From Proteiniphilum sp. UBA4977 (lineage in GTDB: Bacteria; Bacteroidota; Bacteroidia; Bacteroidales; Dysgonomonadaceae): 41,153 nt of DNA. The notes beneath the pieces are model-generated. The model was given only the letters and a program-made list of their open reading frames with translations. It had not been told where the DNA came from and did no database searches. This document shows positions 16,550 through 25,606 of this stretch, piece by piece. Each line of letters opens with the position of its first letter. The first letter of the stretch is position 1. Where the stretch lies: the NCBI GenBank assembly GCA_002398565.1, contig DGZP01000099.1:31227-72379 (forward strand). Reading direction: 5' to 3'. A program made the position numbers and the translations under genes.

Positions 16550-16576
16550 TTAAGGAACGATTAAGTTTTTGTTAAG
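16550..16576. repeat. Three TTAAG direct repeats at exact 11-bp intervals
   Basis: TTAAG occurs at 16550-16554, 16561-16565 and 16572-16576, each 11 bp apart, so they face the same side of the helix. They lie just upstream of the sigma gene in the shared control region with fecR. Confidence 0.6.
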
Positions 16577-16759
16577 TAGTGGCTGAAGATATATTAAATA
16601 TAATTTAAAATACTTGCAATTAATTTCTTTAAATATCACAATAGGAAGTGGATAGAATATTCCTGATTGTAGTTAGCATATATTAACTAAAAAGTCAGGG
16701 AGAAAAATCAATTCAACCACGTAATATGTATATAGGAAAAATATATTGCAAAAAATAAA

Positions 16760-17803
16760 ATGGAAAAGAATAAACTACCCGTTGATAAAGTTAATAGAGA
16801 AGAGAAGAAGATGTTGTTAAAGAGTTTTTTACGGCACTTCCATTACGAAAACATGTCGCCGAAGGAGATGAGAGTAATTGAATTGTTAAGGAAAACATAT
16901 AACCCTGTTAATAATGCGGGAATCTTGACTGATAAGGATCTGAATAAGGCAGTCAGGAGAAATCGGAAGCAAATTTTAAAAAAGATAAATACATCCCCAA
17001 CTCCTTGGAGAACGAATAAAACAAGCCGGTATACTCCTGTCTTCATAGGAGGGAGTGTTGCAGCCATTACCCTCCTGGTAATTTGCTTTATAACTCCTTT
17101 TCCCAAGAGTATACCAGTTACTGAAAAAACAGGTATAACAGCAGACTCTTACATGATCGAAAAACAATTTATCGCGGGAGATAATATGAAAAAGATCGTC
17201 CTGGCCGATGGATCTACTGTATTTCTTAATAAAGGAACGACTGTCAGTTTGCGAACAGGAAAATTCAATGCCTATATCCGTGAACTATGGCTTGACGAGG
17301 GCGAAGCCTTCTTTCAAGTTACGAAAGATGCAGACCGCCCGTTTGTTGTACATACATCCAATGGGATAGCGACAAAGGTATTGGGTACCTCTTTTAATAT
17401 AAGGGCATATGCCGAGCTAGAGGAACAGGTGATTTCGGTCAATACCGGTCGTGTACAGGTATATGATGAAAGTGACAATAAGATTATCCTCGACCCTGAT
17501 TATAAAGTATCCATTAAAAACGGAACCAGCGGATTTATGGCAGGTAAAACAGATGCCCACAATATTTCCGCATGGCGATCAGGAGCCATTCTACTGGAAG
17601 ATGCAACCATCAAAGAGGTTGCCTTCAGGCTGAAACAAGTATTCGATGTTGATCTGATCTATGGCGATGCAGTTGACCTGAATGAGGAAATTGTCACCTC
17701 GTTTACTCCGGACATGTCACAAGAGGAGGTGATTATGACGATATGTAAATTGTATGGCGTACATTATGAAAGAGATAGTAATAGGGTAATACTGATTAAA
17801 TAA
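16760..17803 (+). CDS. FecR-family anti-sigma factor
   Basis: A 347-residue inner-membrane signal transducer. The cytoplasmic N-terminus (1-90) would hold the sigma factor. One transmembrane helix lies at about residues 93-114, and the periplasmic FecR domain covers about 130-240 (MKKIVLADGSTVFLNKG, VLGTSFNIRAY). The C-terminal DUF4974 domain covers about 275-345 and would meet the STN domain of its transporter. The stop codon lies 1 base before the SusC start, so the pair is cotranscribed. This is the standard trans-envelope relay: transporter, anti-sigma, ECF sigma. Confidence 0.93.
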   Translation: MEKNKLPVDKVNREEKKMLLKSFLRHFHYENMSPKEMRVIELLRKTYNPVNNAGILTDKDLNKAVRRNRKQILKKINTSPTPWRTNKTSRYTPVFIGGSVAAITLLVICFITPFPKSIPVTEKTGITADSYMIEKQFIAGDNMKKIVLADGSTVFLNKGTTVSLRTGKFNAYIRELWLDEGEAFFQVTKDADRPFVVHTSNGIATKVLGTSFNIRAYAELEEQVISVNTGRVQVYDESDNKIILDPDYKVSIKNGTSGFMAGKTDAHNISAWRSGAILLEDATIKEVAFRLKQVFDVDLIYGDAVDLNEEIVTSFTPDMSQEEVIMTICKLYGVHYERDSNRVILIK

Positions 17804-17804
17804 G

Positions 17805-20800
17805 ATGAAAATTATGGTGATAAAGATGGAGAAGATGTGCAGTATCGTCCTTCTGGTGATGGTGCTGGGGTGGGCAAATTTTGGAAATTTGTCTGCAAAT
17901 GTTCAACATGGAGGAAACTTCCCGGTTGAGTCGATGATTGAAAGAATGGAACGGCTCAATGAAATGGGGAAAACAACAGGACAAACCGTATCGTATAATG
18001 CAACAGAAATTCGCGATGAGATTGTACCGGCAATAGAAGCTGAAACCAACAATATGGAAGAGTGGTTATATAAATCGTTGAAGGACTCCAAATATACATA
18101 CGAGAAGAGGAATCAAGCGCACTATCTGGTTGTCCGGAACAACTATGAAACTGAAGAAAAAACGGAGCAAAAACAGCAAGTGTCTGTACTCCAGGGACGT
18201 GTGACGGATTATCGGAATGAACCGCTTATCGGAGTAAATATTGTTGAAAAAGGCACTTTAAACGGGACAGTAACCGATATAAACGGTCATTATTCTTTAT
18301 CCGTTCCTCCTGATGCCGTTATTGTATTTTCTTATATCGGATATACTGCTCAGGAAACTCCGAGAAATAACCGGAATATTATAAATATAGTCCTTTGGGA
18401 AGATTCGGAAATACTCGATGAGGTTGTTGTTGTCGGGTATGGAACACAGAAAAAAATCAACCTTACCGGATCAGTGGCTTCCGTGCAGGGAGATGTGTTG
18501 GAAAATCGCCCGGTAGGCACTGTCGGAGTAGGATTGCAAGGGATGTTGCCCGGTGTGACCATCACCTCTTCTTCCGGTCAACCCGGAAGTCCCGGTCTCA
18601 ATGTCTTGGTCAGGGGTGTAAACACGATTCACAGCCAGACCTCTCCGCTTATATTAATCGATGGTGTGTCAGGAGGTGACATTAATTTAGTTAACCCAGA
18701 CGATATTGAAAGTGTAACAGTCTTGAAAGACGCCGCTTCCTCGGCCATTTACGGAGCACGTGCCGCGAATGGCGTCCTCCTGGTTACTACTAAAAAGGGG
18801 AAGAAAGAAGGAAAACCTACGATCAATTATTCCGGTTATATAGGAATACAGACCCCTACTTCATTACCTGAGCTGGTGAATGGGCGTGAATATATGACAT
18901 TGTCTAACGAGGCACGAAATGCCCGGGGAGTGGCAATTCCTTATACCGACGAGGCTTTTATGAAGTATGACTCTAAAAATTTCCCTAATGATTATTCCAA
19001 CACTAACTGGGTGGATGGCGTATATAAAAAACAGGCAACCCAACAAAGCCATAACATCAATATCAATGGTCGGAGCGCAAATACTTCTTACTATATGTCT
19101 TATGGATTTCTTGATCAAACTGGCCTGATTGTCGGCGATCCGTATGCTTCCAGCCGCCATAATACACGTCTTCGGTTAATCACGGATTTAGCCGATCGTT
19201 TGCGTATTGATGGTAACATCAGTTTTATTGACTTCTACCGTAAAGATGCCGGGGGAACCGGAACGGCTGGCGTATTCCGACTGGTACAGCGTATTTCCCC
19301 CTTGCTTCCAATTAAATGGCAACTTCCTACTGACGATGGTAACTGGCAGGATTCCCCACATTGGTCGTACGGATCAGTGTCTAATCCTGTACGGGTTGCG
19401 TATGAGTCCGGTTATACCAAAAATTATTCCAGGACCTTTAACGGTAATTTTAATGCTACTCTGCGTCTGGTTGAAGGAATGGATGTAAACGCGCAGTATG
19501 CCTATAATTATTACACGCGTGACATGAAAGACTGGAGCCCGACCATGCCTCGTTTTCTGGCTGATGGAACTCCTCACACGGGAAACAGTCAGGCGGTGAA
19601 TTCAGTTTCGGAATCCCGTCTTAATACGGTAACTCAAACGTTTAATACAACGTTGAACTATGTGAAGCAGATTTCCCGACATGAATTGAAACTTCTTGCC
19701 GGTTTCTCTCAGGAATCGGCCGTCATACCTTATTTGAGCGCCTCGAGACAAAAAGTGTTACTTGATGGAATTGAGGTAATTGATGCCGGTACGGAAAATA
19801 TTCGTAATAGCGGGACCGAAGAACATTGGGGACTCCGTTCCTACTTTGGACGGTTAAATTATGACTTCGCTTCCAAGTACCTGTTCGAGGCAAATATCCG
19901 TTACGACGGTACTTCCCGGTTTTCAAAAAACAACCGTTGGGGAACCTTCCCTTCCTTCTCTACCGGATGGCGATTCTCGGAGGAAAAATTTATGGATTTT
20001 TCCAAAGATTTTTTAGATTCGGGAAAACTTCGTGCTTCATGGGGAGAATTGGGAAACCAGAATATCAGTTCTGATTACTATCCTTACCTCATTGAAATAG
20101 AACGTGTGGAAAAGGCATATCCTATCGGCAATAAAGAGAATGTAGGCTTCAAGCAGTACGCTTTGGCAAATGAAAATATCAAATGGGAAACCATACGAAT
20201 GTTCAATATCGGCGTAGATATGGTAGCACTGGATAACCGGCTAGATTTTTCGTTCGACTGGTTTAAGAAGATCAATCGGAATGCTCTTTTGAAGCCAATT
20301 TATCCTTCAATTATTGGTATTACGGCTACTTCAAACCTCCCTTTTGAAAATGTTGGATCAATTGAAAATAAGGGCTGGGAGATTAGTTTGAACTGGCGGG
20401 ACAAAATTGGACAAGTTAATTATGGCTTGACAGCCAATCTTTCGGATGCTAAAAACAAAATAACCGATTTGGGAAACAGTACTCCTTCCTTAGGAAACAA
20501 TATTCGGAGAGTAGGCGATCCGATTAATGCATACTATGGTTACCTGACAGATGGATTGGCGCAGGTAACCGATTTTGAGTCGTATAATGAATCAACTCAG
20601 CGGTACGAAAATCCCAAGTTTCCTCTTATCAGCAGTTATGCAGCCATTATTCAGCCTGGTGATATAATTTATCGCGATATCAGTGGTGAAAATGGGAATC
20701 CGGATGGTAAAATCGATGATTACGACAAGGTGGTTTTCGGAAATCCCTATCCCCGTTATACATACTCATTAAGAGGCTTTGCCGAATGGCGGAATTTTGA

Positions 20801-21224
20801 TTTTTCATTTTATCTGCAAGGTGTTGCGAAAGTCGATGGTTATCTGAGTGAAGAGGCACGACATGCGTTCATCAATGATTACTCCATTCCCAAGAAAGCA
20901 CATTTGGACCGGTGGACACCTAATAATCAGGATGCTTCATATCCTCGCATGTACTACCAACCTGATCACAATGTTGTTTTTTCGGATTATTGGTTGGAAG
21001 ACGCTTCTTATTTGAGATTGAAGAATATTCAACTTGGTTATAATATTCCTAAGTCCTTGATTAATAAAATGAAAATAAGTAATTTAAAGGTGTTCTTAAC
21101 GATTGATAATTTATTTACCTTGACCAATTATTTCGGCGGATTTGATCCGGAGGTCAGGGAAACTTCCGGGGATGCTTACCCGCAATTAAAAACATATGCA
21201 ATAGGCGTTCAACTCGGATTTTAA
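17805..21224 (+). CDS. SusC/RagA-family TonB-dependent transporter with STN domain
   Basis: A 1139-residue outer-membrane transporter. The signal peptide covers about residues 1-31. The STN signalling domain (about 45-112) marks it as a sensor for the sigma/anti-sigma pair. A carboxypeptidase-like regulatory domain (about 128-200, LQGRVTDYRNEPLIGVNI) follows. The SusC signature DEVVVVGYGTQKK is at 205-217, and the plug carries GLQGMLPGV, LILIDGV and KDAASSAIYGARAANGVLLVTTKKG. The beta-barrel fills the rest and ends in an aromatic-rich strand with terminal Phe (AIGVQLGF). SusD follows after 8 bases. The ligand is unknown; no polysaccharide-degrading enzyme is nearby. Confidence 0.96.
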   Translation: MKIMVIKMEKMCSIVLLVMVLGWANFGNLSANVQHGGNFPVESMIERMERLNEMGKTTGQTVSYNATEIRDEIVPAIEAETNNMEEWLYKSLKDSKYTYEKRNQAHYLVVRNNYETEEKTEQKQQVSVLQGRVTDYRNEPLIGVNIVEKGTLNGTVTDINGHYSLSVPPDAVIVFSYIGYTAQETPRNNRNIINIVLWEDSEILDEVVVVGYGTQKKINLTGSVASVQGDVLENRPVGTVGVGLQGMLPGVTITSSSGQPGSPGLNVLVRGVNTIHSQTSPLILIDGVSGGDINLVNPDDIESVTVLKDAASSAIYGARAANGVLLVTTKKGKKEGKPTINYSGYIGIQTPTSLPELVNGREYMTLSNEARNARGVAIPYTDEAFMKYDSKNFPNDYSNTNWVDGVYKKQATQQSHNININGRSANTSYYMSYGFLDQTGLIVGDPYASSRHNTRLRLITDLADRLRIDGNISFIDFYRKDAGGTGTAGVFRLVQRISPLLPIKWQLPTDDGNWQDSPHWSYGSVSNPVRVAYESGYTKNYSRTFNGNFNATLRLVEGMDVNAQYAYNYYTRDMKDWSPTMPRFLADGTPHTGNSQAVNSVSESRLNTVTQTFNTTLNYVKQISRHELKLLAGFSQESAVIPYLSASRQKVLLDGIEVIDAGTENIRNSGTEEHWGLRSYFGRLNYDFASKYLFEANIRYDGTSRFSKNNRWGTFPSFSTGWRFSEEKFMDFSKDFLDSGKLRASWGELGNQNISSDYYPYLIEIERVEKAYPIGNKENVGFKQYALANENIKWETIRMFNIGVDMVALDNRLDFSFDWFKKINRNALLKPIYPSIIGITATSNLPFENVGSIENKGWEISLNWRDKIGQVNYGLTANLSDAKNKITDLGNSTPSLGNNIRRVGDPINAYYGYLTDGLAQVTDFESYNESTQRYENPKFPLISSYAAIIQPGDIIYRDISGENGNPDGKIDDYDKVVFGNPYPRYTYSLRGFAEWRNFDFSFYLQGVAKVDGYLSEEARHAFINDYSIPKKAHLDRWTPNNQDASYPRMYYQPDHNVVFSDYWLEDASYLRLKNIQLGYNIPKSLINKMKISNLKVFLTIDNLFTLTNYFGGFDPEVRETSGDAYPQLKTYAIGVQLGF

Positions 21225-21232
21225 TATTATTA

Positions 21233-22987
21233 ATGAAAAAAAACATGAATAAAATGACAAACTTGAAATATATTCTTGTTGCAATGCTTCTGTTTGTATG
21301 GAGTTGCGACGATGGTTTTTTAGATAAATTTCCCCTCGACACGGTTACTAACGGAACGTACTGGAAATCGGAAGATCAGTTAAGGGCTGCTCTTTATCCT
21401 TGTTACGACGGACTTCAGTTTGAACTGATCACCTACCCCAGTGTTTTCGGGGATGATGTGGTATGGGGCGCTTTGGGCAGCGGACTGAGCAAAGTGCCCG
21501 GAGGACGGCATACGGCTTTGGATGGGTTCCCTATAAGTTCTTTCTGGAATTATACTTATTCCCATATTTTTACGTGTAATAACTTTCTGGATCATTATAA
21601 TGCGGCGGAAATACCACAAGCGACAAAAGATGTATATGCTGCCGAAGTGAAAGTGATCCGTGCATTACAGTATTTCTGGCTTACATCCTATTGGGGAGAT
21701 GTACCTCTCGTTACAAAGGTCATCACTTCTGAAGAGGCTTACGGACCGAGAACACCTCGCAGTGAAGTGATTGAATTTATTCTTGATGATCTGGATTGGG
21801 CGGCAAGCAAGCTGAGTGGGGATATTCCCTCTGGAGACAATTTAGGACGTATCAACAAATGGGGCGCTCTGGCATTGAAGGCGCGCATTGCTTTACAAAA
21901 TGAATTTTGGGAAATGGCTGCTTCTGCCGCGAAAGAAATTATTGACAACAGTCCATATGAACTATATTCCAATTATGCAGATTTATACCAACTTGCCGGT
22001 AATTCCGAAACCAATCCGGCAAATAAGGAAGCCATTATTTATAGCCTTTATGTGAAGGATATTCGCATGAATAATATGACCAACTATACCTGTACCCCTG
22101 TTGACTATATCCGTTTTAATCCATCCAAGCGGTTGGTGGATGCCTTTTTATGTACGGATGGTAAACCTGCAAAAACCGGGTTGGAATATTATGGGCGAAA
22201 TGATGTTTCGGTCTCCGGCCTATACACCTATCCCGAGCAGACTTATGCCGATTATTTTCAAAATCGCGATCCACGTATGGCCATGACCCTATATGTGCCC
22301 GGAGATGAATGGCCGGGAGGTGATGACGGAGATTCGGATGATAACATCCCAAATCCCATATTCCGGTTGCCGCGTTTTGCCGCTTTGCAGAATAACAACC
22401 GAAATGGAGCCAACGGGTTGACCGGCTTTTATTTTAAAAAATACAATACTATTGAGCTGGCAGGTGCTACTAACAGAGACCACAACAATATTAACGTGAT
22501 TCGCTATGCTGAAGTATTGCTGATCTATGCCGAAGCATTGTTTAATATGCAAGGGGGTACCCTCACTCAAGCACAGATCGACCAGACAGTCAACAGATTG
22601 CGAGGCAGGGTGGGAATGCATCCCATGAAACTAAACGAACTGGATGCCTGGGGAATGAACCTTGAAACGGAGCTTCACCGGGAACGACGGGTGGAGATGT
22701 CCATGGATGGAATGCGCTATTTTGACGTGCTGAGATGGAGAGAAGGTGAGAAATTCCTGGGAAAGGCCATGGTGGGTCCCCGCCTGCAGGTGTGTTTGAA
22801 TGATTTGGGTAAAAACCCTTTCAGTGCTAACGGTGTGGATGAATTTGGTGATATAATTTATGAAAAATCTGTGGCCGAGGGCGGAATAGATCACTTTGAC
22901 CCGAGTAAACACTATTTATGGCCGGTACCTTATGCCGAAAGAATTAAAAACCCCAAATTGGGACAAAATCCGGGATGGGAGGAATAA
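21233..22987 (+). CDS. SusD/RagB-family nutrient-binding lipoprotein
   Basis: A 584-residue surface lipoprotein that closes over the SusC barrel like a lid and binds substrate. The signal ends at the lipobox VWSC, followed by DDGFLDKFPLDTVTNGTYWKS, typical of SusD N-termini. The helical TPR-like repeats begin around residue 100 (AEVKVIRALQYFWLTSYWGDVPLVT). The C-terminal SusD core has NVIRYAEVLLIYAEALFN, HRERRVEMSMDGMRYFDVLRW and the final YLWPVPYAERIKNPKLGQNPGW. It lies between susC and an EEP hydrolase, 3 bases before the latter. Confidence 0.96.
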   Translation: MKKNMNKMTNLKYILVAMLLFVWSCDDGFLDKFPLDTVTNGTYWKSEDQLRAALYPCYDGLQFELITYPSVFGDDVVWGALGSGLSKVPGGRHTALDGFPISSFWNYTYSHIFTCNNFLDHYNAAEIPQATKDVYAAEVKVIRALQYFWLTSYWGDVPLVTKVITSEEAYGPRTPRSEVIEFILDDLDWAASKLSGDIPSGDNLGRINKWGALALKARIALQNEFWEMAASAAKEIIDNSPYELYSNYADLYQLAGNSETNPANKEAIIYSLYVKDIRMNNMTNYTCTPVDYIRFNPSKRLVDAFLCTDGKPAKTGLEYYGRNDVSVSGLYTYPEQTYADYFQNRDPRMAMTLYVPGDEWPGGDDGDSDDNIPNPIFRLPRFAALQNNNRNGANGLTGFYFKKYNTIELAGATNRDHNNINVIRYAEVLLIYAEALFNMQGGTLTQAQIDQTVNRLRGRVGMHPMKLNELDAWGMNLETELHRERRVEMSMDGMRYFDVLRWREGEKFLGKAMVGPRLQVCLNDLGKNPFSANGVDEFGDIIYEKSVAEGGIDHFDPSKHYLWPVPYAERIKNPKLGQNPGWEE

Positions 22988-22990
22988 GAA

Positions 22991-23824
22991 ATGAAAAAAA
23001 TATACATGTCTGCTTTTTTGATGTTCTCATTGCTTATTGTAGCAATAGCCTGTGATAAAAAGTATAAAGAAATGGAGGATCCCGGCTGGATTACGCCAAA
23101 GCCGGATAATAAGGTTGTTGTGATGAGTTACAACGTTAAATACTGTTCTGCTATTAATAGTACTGTTTCGGATGTTGATGCTGTAGCGGCAGTTATTAAT
23201 AAGATAAAACCCGACATCGTTCTTTTTCAAGAACTTGATAAAAACACTACCCGTAGCGGTAAGGTCGATCAGCTGGCCCTATTGTCGTCCAAAACAAATA
23301 TGCCTTATACGTTTTATAGTAAAGCTATTGATTATCAGGGAGGAGAGTCGGGGCTTGGTATTCTTTCCAAGTACCAGCTGTCCGATCCGAAACGATATGA
23401 TTTGCCTCGTGTAGACTTGGGTCCGGATGTGTATGTCAGCTATCGTATTCTGCAGACAGCAGTCATTACCGTAAATGAGAAAAAGGTTCTGATTGCTAAT
23501 ACGCACATGGAACTGACGCAGGAAAACCGGGATTTGCAAGTGCCTGAAATTAATAGGATTCTTACTAGTTCTGCGATTCCTACTATTATTGGAGGAGACT
23601 TCAACGCCGTTCCCGGTAATAAGACCATGCAGTCTTTTTTCGATTTTGGCTTTAAAAAAACATGTACTACAAATTGTTTGACCATCCCGTCAATTAATCC
23701 GAATCGAGAGATTGACTTTATCCTTTACCGTCCTGAACAAAAATATTCAGTAGTGTCGCACCAGGTTATTGATAGCCAGGCATCAGACCATTTGCCTATT
23801 GTTGCGGTTTTGGAACTCAAATAA
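22991..23824 (+). CDS. EEP-family (DNase I-like) phosphodiesterase/phosphatase lipoprotein
   Basis: A 277-residue predicted lipoprotein (lipobox AIAC, modified Cys21) of the endonuclease/exonuclease/phosphatase fold. The catalytic motifs are MSYNVKYC, LFQELDKN, ANTHMEL, GGDFNAVPG, EIDFILY and ASDHLPIV. It is paralogous to the minus-strand EEP gene at 14898 and shares the segment S.AIDYQGG.SGLGILSK with it. It lies inside the susCD operon, 3 bases after susD, so it most likely acts on the transporter's substrate at the cell surface. Family members cut DNA, sphingomyelin, inositol phosphates or other phosphate esters. Sequence alone does not choose between these. Confidence 0.92.
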   Translation: MKKIYMSAFLMFSLLIVAIACDKKYKEMEDPGWITPKPDNKVVVMSYNVKYCSAINSTVSDVDAVAAVINKIKPDIVLFQELDKNTTRSGKVDQLALLSSKTNMPYTFYSKAIDYQGGESGLGILSKYQLSDPKRYDLPRVDLGPDVYVSYRILQTAVITVNEKKVLIANTHMELTQENRDLQVPEINRILTSSAIPTIIGGDFNAVPGNKTMQSFFDFGFKKTCTTNCLTIPSINPNREIDFILYRPEQKYSVVSHQVIDSQASDHLPIVAVLELK

Positions 23825-23861
23825 CGAGATGTTTGATATAAACGAATTAAAAATGCATACA

Positions 23862-25400
23862 ATGAATAGACTTTTATCATTTTTCTCAATCCTTACAATT
23901 GCGCTTTTGGCATCATGTGAGGATAAGATGTCAAATCCCCTCATAGCATTCGAAAACGGAGTGGACAGCATTGCTGACGTTTTTCCGGGAGATATTATTC
24001 ATGTGAAAGGAACTATTACTGCCGAGGAACCTCTTGTGGGAACTTTTTATTTTATTCAGAGAAAGGATGCGGGAGTCTTGGAAGAGACCGGAGATCGTCT
24101 GATCCTTGGAGAGGAGGGAACCTCCGGATCTTTCTCCCTGGAAGTGACCGCGGAAGCTGTAATAACTGGTGTGAAGATAATTGCCGAAGATAAGAGCGGA
24201 AATCGTACCGTTAAAATATTCAAAGTAATAAAAGGTGTAGACGAAATCAATATTGCCCTAGAGGAGCCCGCTTTTCTTGATGATATCAATACCGGAGAGG
24301 TCTTTCACGTAAAAGGTAAAGTAACGTCCAAAACGAAAATAACGAATTTGAACTATCGGATAATAAAAGGCGACACAAATGATACTCCGGTAGACATGGA
24401 TATAACAGGAGCGCTGGAATCCTCTTTCGATATTTCTTTAGCTGCACGTAACGGCTGGACCGGTGTATTAATAACTGCTTCTAATCAGAGTGAGCTGGTT
24501 GCCGAAAAACTTTTCGAATTAAAGCACGTGACTCATGTAGGTCCTTCAATTTTGTTCGATTCGGAAGAGATTCTGGTGAAGCCTGATTCTATGTTTACCG
24601 TATCCGGAAGAGTTGCCTCCAACCACCCTGTTGCTTCACTTTCATATATAGTTGTCAGGGGCACAGTGTCTGATCCTGCTAAACCAGCCTTATTAACCGG
24701 AGACAGGTTTAATTTTGAAGTGAATGCCTATGAAACGGCAACTGCTGTGATGCTAATAGCAACTGATGAAAAAGGAAATGAGGGCGAGGGGACAATCCCT
24801 GTGTCTATTCTGTTTCCCTCCAGAACGGAAGGGAGTTCAATGATCCATTATAAAAACATTATTCTAACGGATAGTCCGTCGAAGGGTTATTTTAGTTTTT
24901 CTCTGGCTCCCTATGTGCTTGACAAAGAGAAGGCTACCTCTAGCCAGGAGCATGTCAATCTGTTGTATTCCAATTTATTCATTGCAGATGGGAATACCAA
25001 TAACGGTCCGGCTGTTTTTGGCCCGAATGTATACAATGCCTCCACAATCAAAGCACCTTATATGGTAGAGGGATGGACCACACTGAACTTAACGCGCACA
25101 CCTGTTGCAAATGATTTCTTCAGTGTCTCGGGTCTCACCTTTGATGAAATACCGGATAATAAGGATGCCTGGGATCAGATCAATCAATATATCAAAAGCA
25201 AAATAGGGTCTTCCAGTGTAGTGCGTCAGAAGAATGTGTCAGTGGGATATATGTTCGCTATCGGTTACGGAGGCACTACTGCAGGAGAGATTAATAAATA
25301 TGCGCTCGTTATCGTTCGGGGGATGGGTGGTAAAAATGCTACTTCCGTTGGAGAGTCCACAGGAGCCTGGATTGAGCTTGAAATTAAAATGAGCAAATAA
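23862..25400 (+). CDS. Surface lipoprotein with Ig-like repeats, SusE/F-type position
   Basis: I do not recognise a named family. A start at 23862 gives MNRLLSFFSILTIALLASC, an ideal lipoprotein signal with Cys19. In-frame ATGs at 23853 and 23829 are alternatives. About residues 35-330 form three beta-rich repeats, each about 95 residues, with the recurring pattern FPGDIIHVKGTI / NTGEVFHVKGKV / KPDSMFTVSGRV and ending in a stretch like VKIIAEDKSGN / VLITASNQSE / VMLIATDEKGN, as in Ig-like folds. The C-terminal 180 residues look like a separate beta domain. Position and architecture match the surface glycan-binding or SusE/F-like lipoproteins that extend substrate capture in SusCD systems. Confidence 0.85.
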   Translation: MNRLLSFFSILTIALLASCEDKMSNPLIAFENGVDSIADVFPGDIIHVKGTITAEEPLVGTFYFIQRKDAGVLEETGDRLILGEEGTSGSFSLEVTAEAVITGVKIIAEDKSGNRTVKIFKVIKGVDEINIALEEPAFLDDINTGEVFHVKGKVTSKTKITNLNYRIIKGDTNDTPVDMDITGALESSFDISLAARNGWTGVLITASNQSELVAEKLFELKHVTHVGPSILFDSEEILVKPDSMFTVSGRVASNHPVASLSYIVVRGTVSDPAKPALLTGDRFNFEVNAYETATAVMLIATDEKGNEGEGTIPVSILFPSRTEGSSMIHYKNIILTDSPSKGYFSFSLAPYVLDKEKATSSQEHVNLLYSNLFIADGNTNNGPAVFGPNVYNASTIKAPYMVEGWTTLNLTRTPVANDFFSVSGLTFDEIPDNKDAWDQINQYIKSKIGSSSVVRQKNVSVGYMFAIGYGGTTAGEINKYALVIVRGMGGKNATSVGESTGAWIELEIKMSK

Positions 25401-25426
25401 ATAATAGTTATTGAGTTAATAAACGT

Positions 25427-25461
25427 AAGAGGGTGAGGTCACGCAGTGATTTCACCCTCTT
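25427..25461 (+). terminator. Terminator of the susCD operon
   Basis: A perfect 10-bp stem (AAGAGGGTGA at 25427-25436, TCACCCTCTT at 25452-25461) lies 26 bases after the lipoprotein stop. The T-run is short, so termination may be partial. Confidence 0.7.
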
Positions 25462-25541
25462 CAGGTATGTCGGCATGGCACTTAACTTGGTAGAGATGCT
25501 TTTTTATCGGAATAGACAAATGAGGTAGGCTTGTATGTCGA

Positions 25542-25571
25542 TTGTCATTTCTCAATTTATTACTACCTTTG
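25542..25571 (+). promoter_or_regulatory. Promoter of ileS
   Basis: TTG (25542-25544), a 19-bp spacer and TACCTTTG (25564-25571) match the Bacteroidetes primary promoter. The leader to the ATG at 25607 is short (about 30 bases), leaving no room for a T-box, and none is seen. Confidence 0.8.
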
Positions 25572-25606
25572 CATCTTAAATTTTGTATGGTTTAAATGTA
25601 TTGACA

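Noticed and set aside
14898..25400. Classical polysaccharide utilisation locus
   Set aside because: SusC/SusD are present, but no carbohydrate-active enzyme was found in the flanks. The enzymes present are phosphoesterase-fold.
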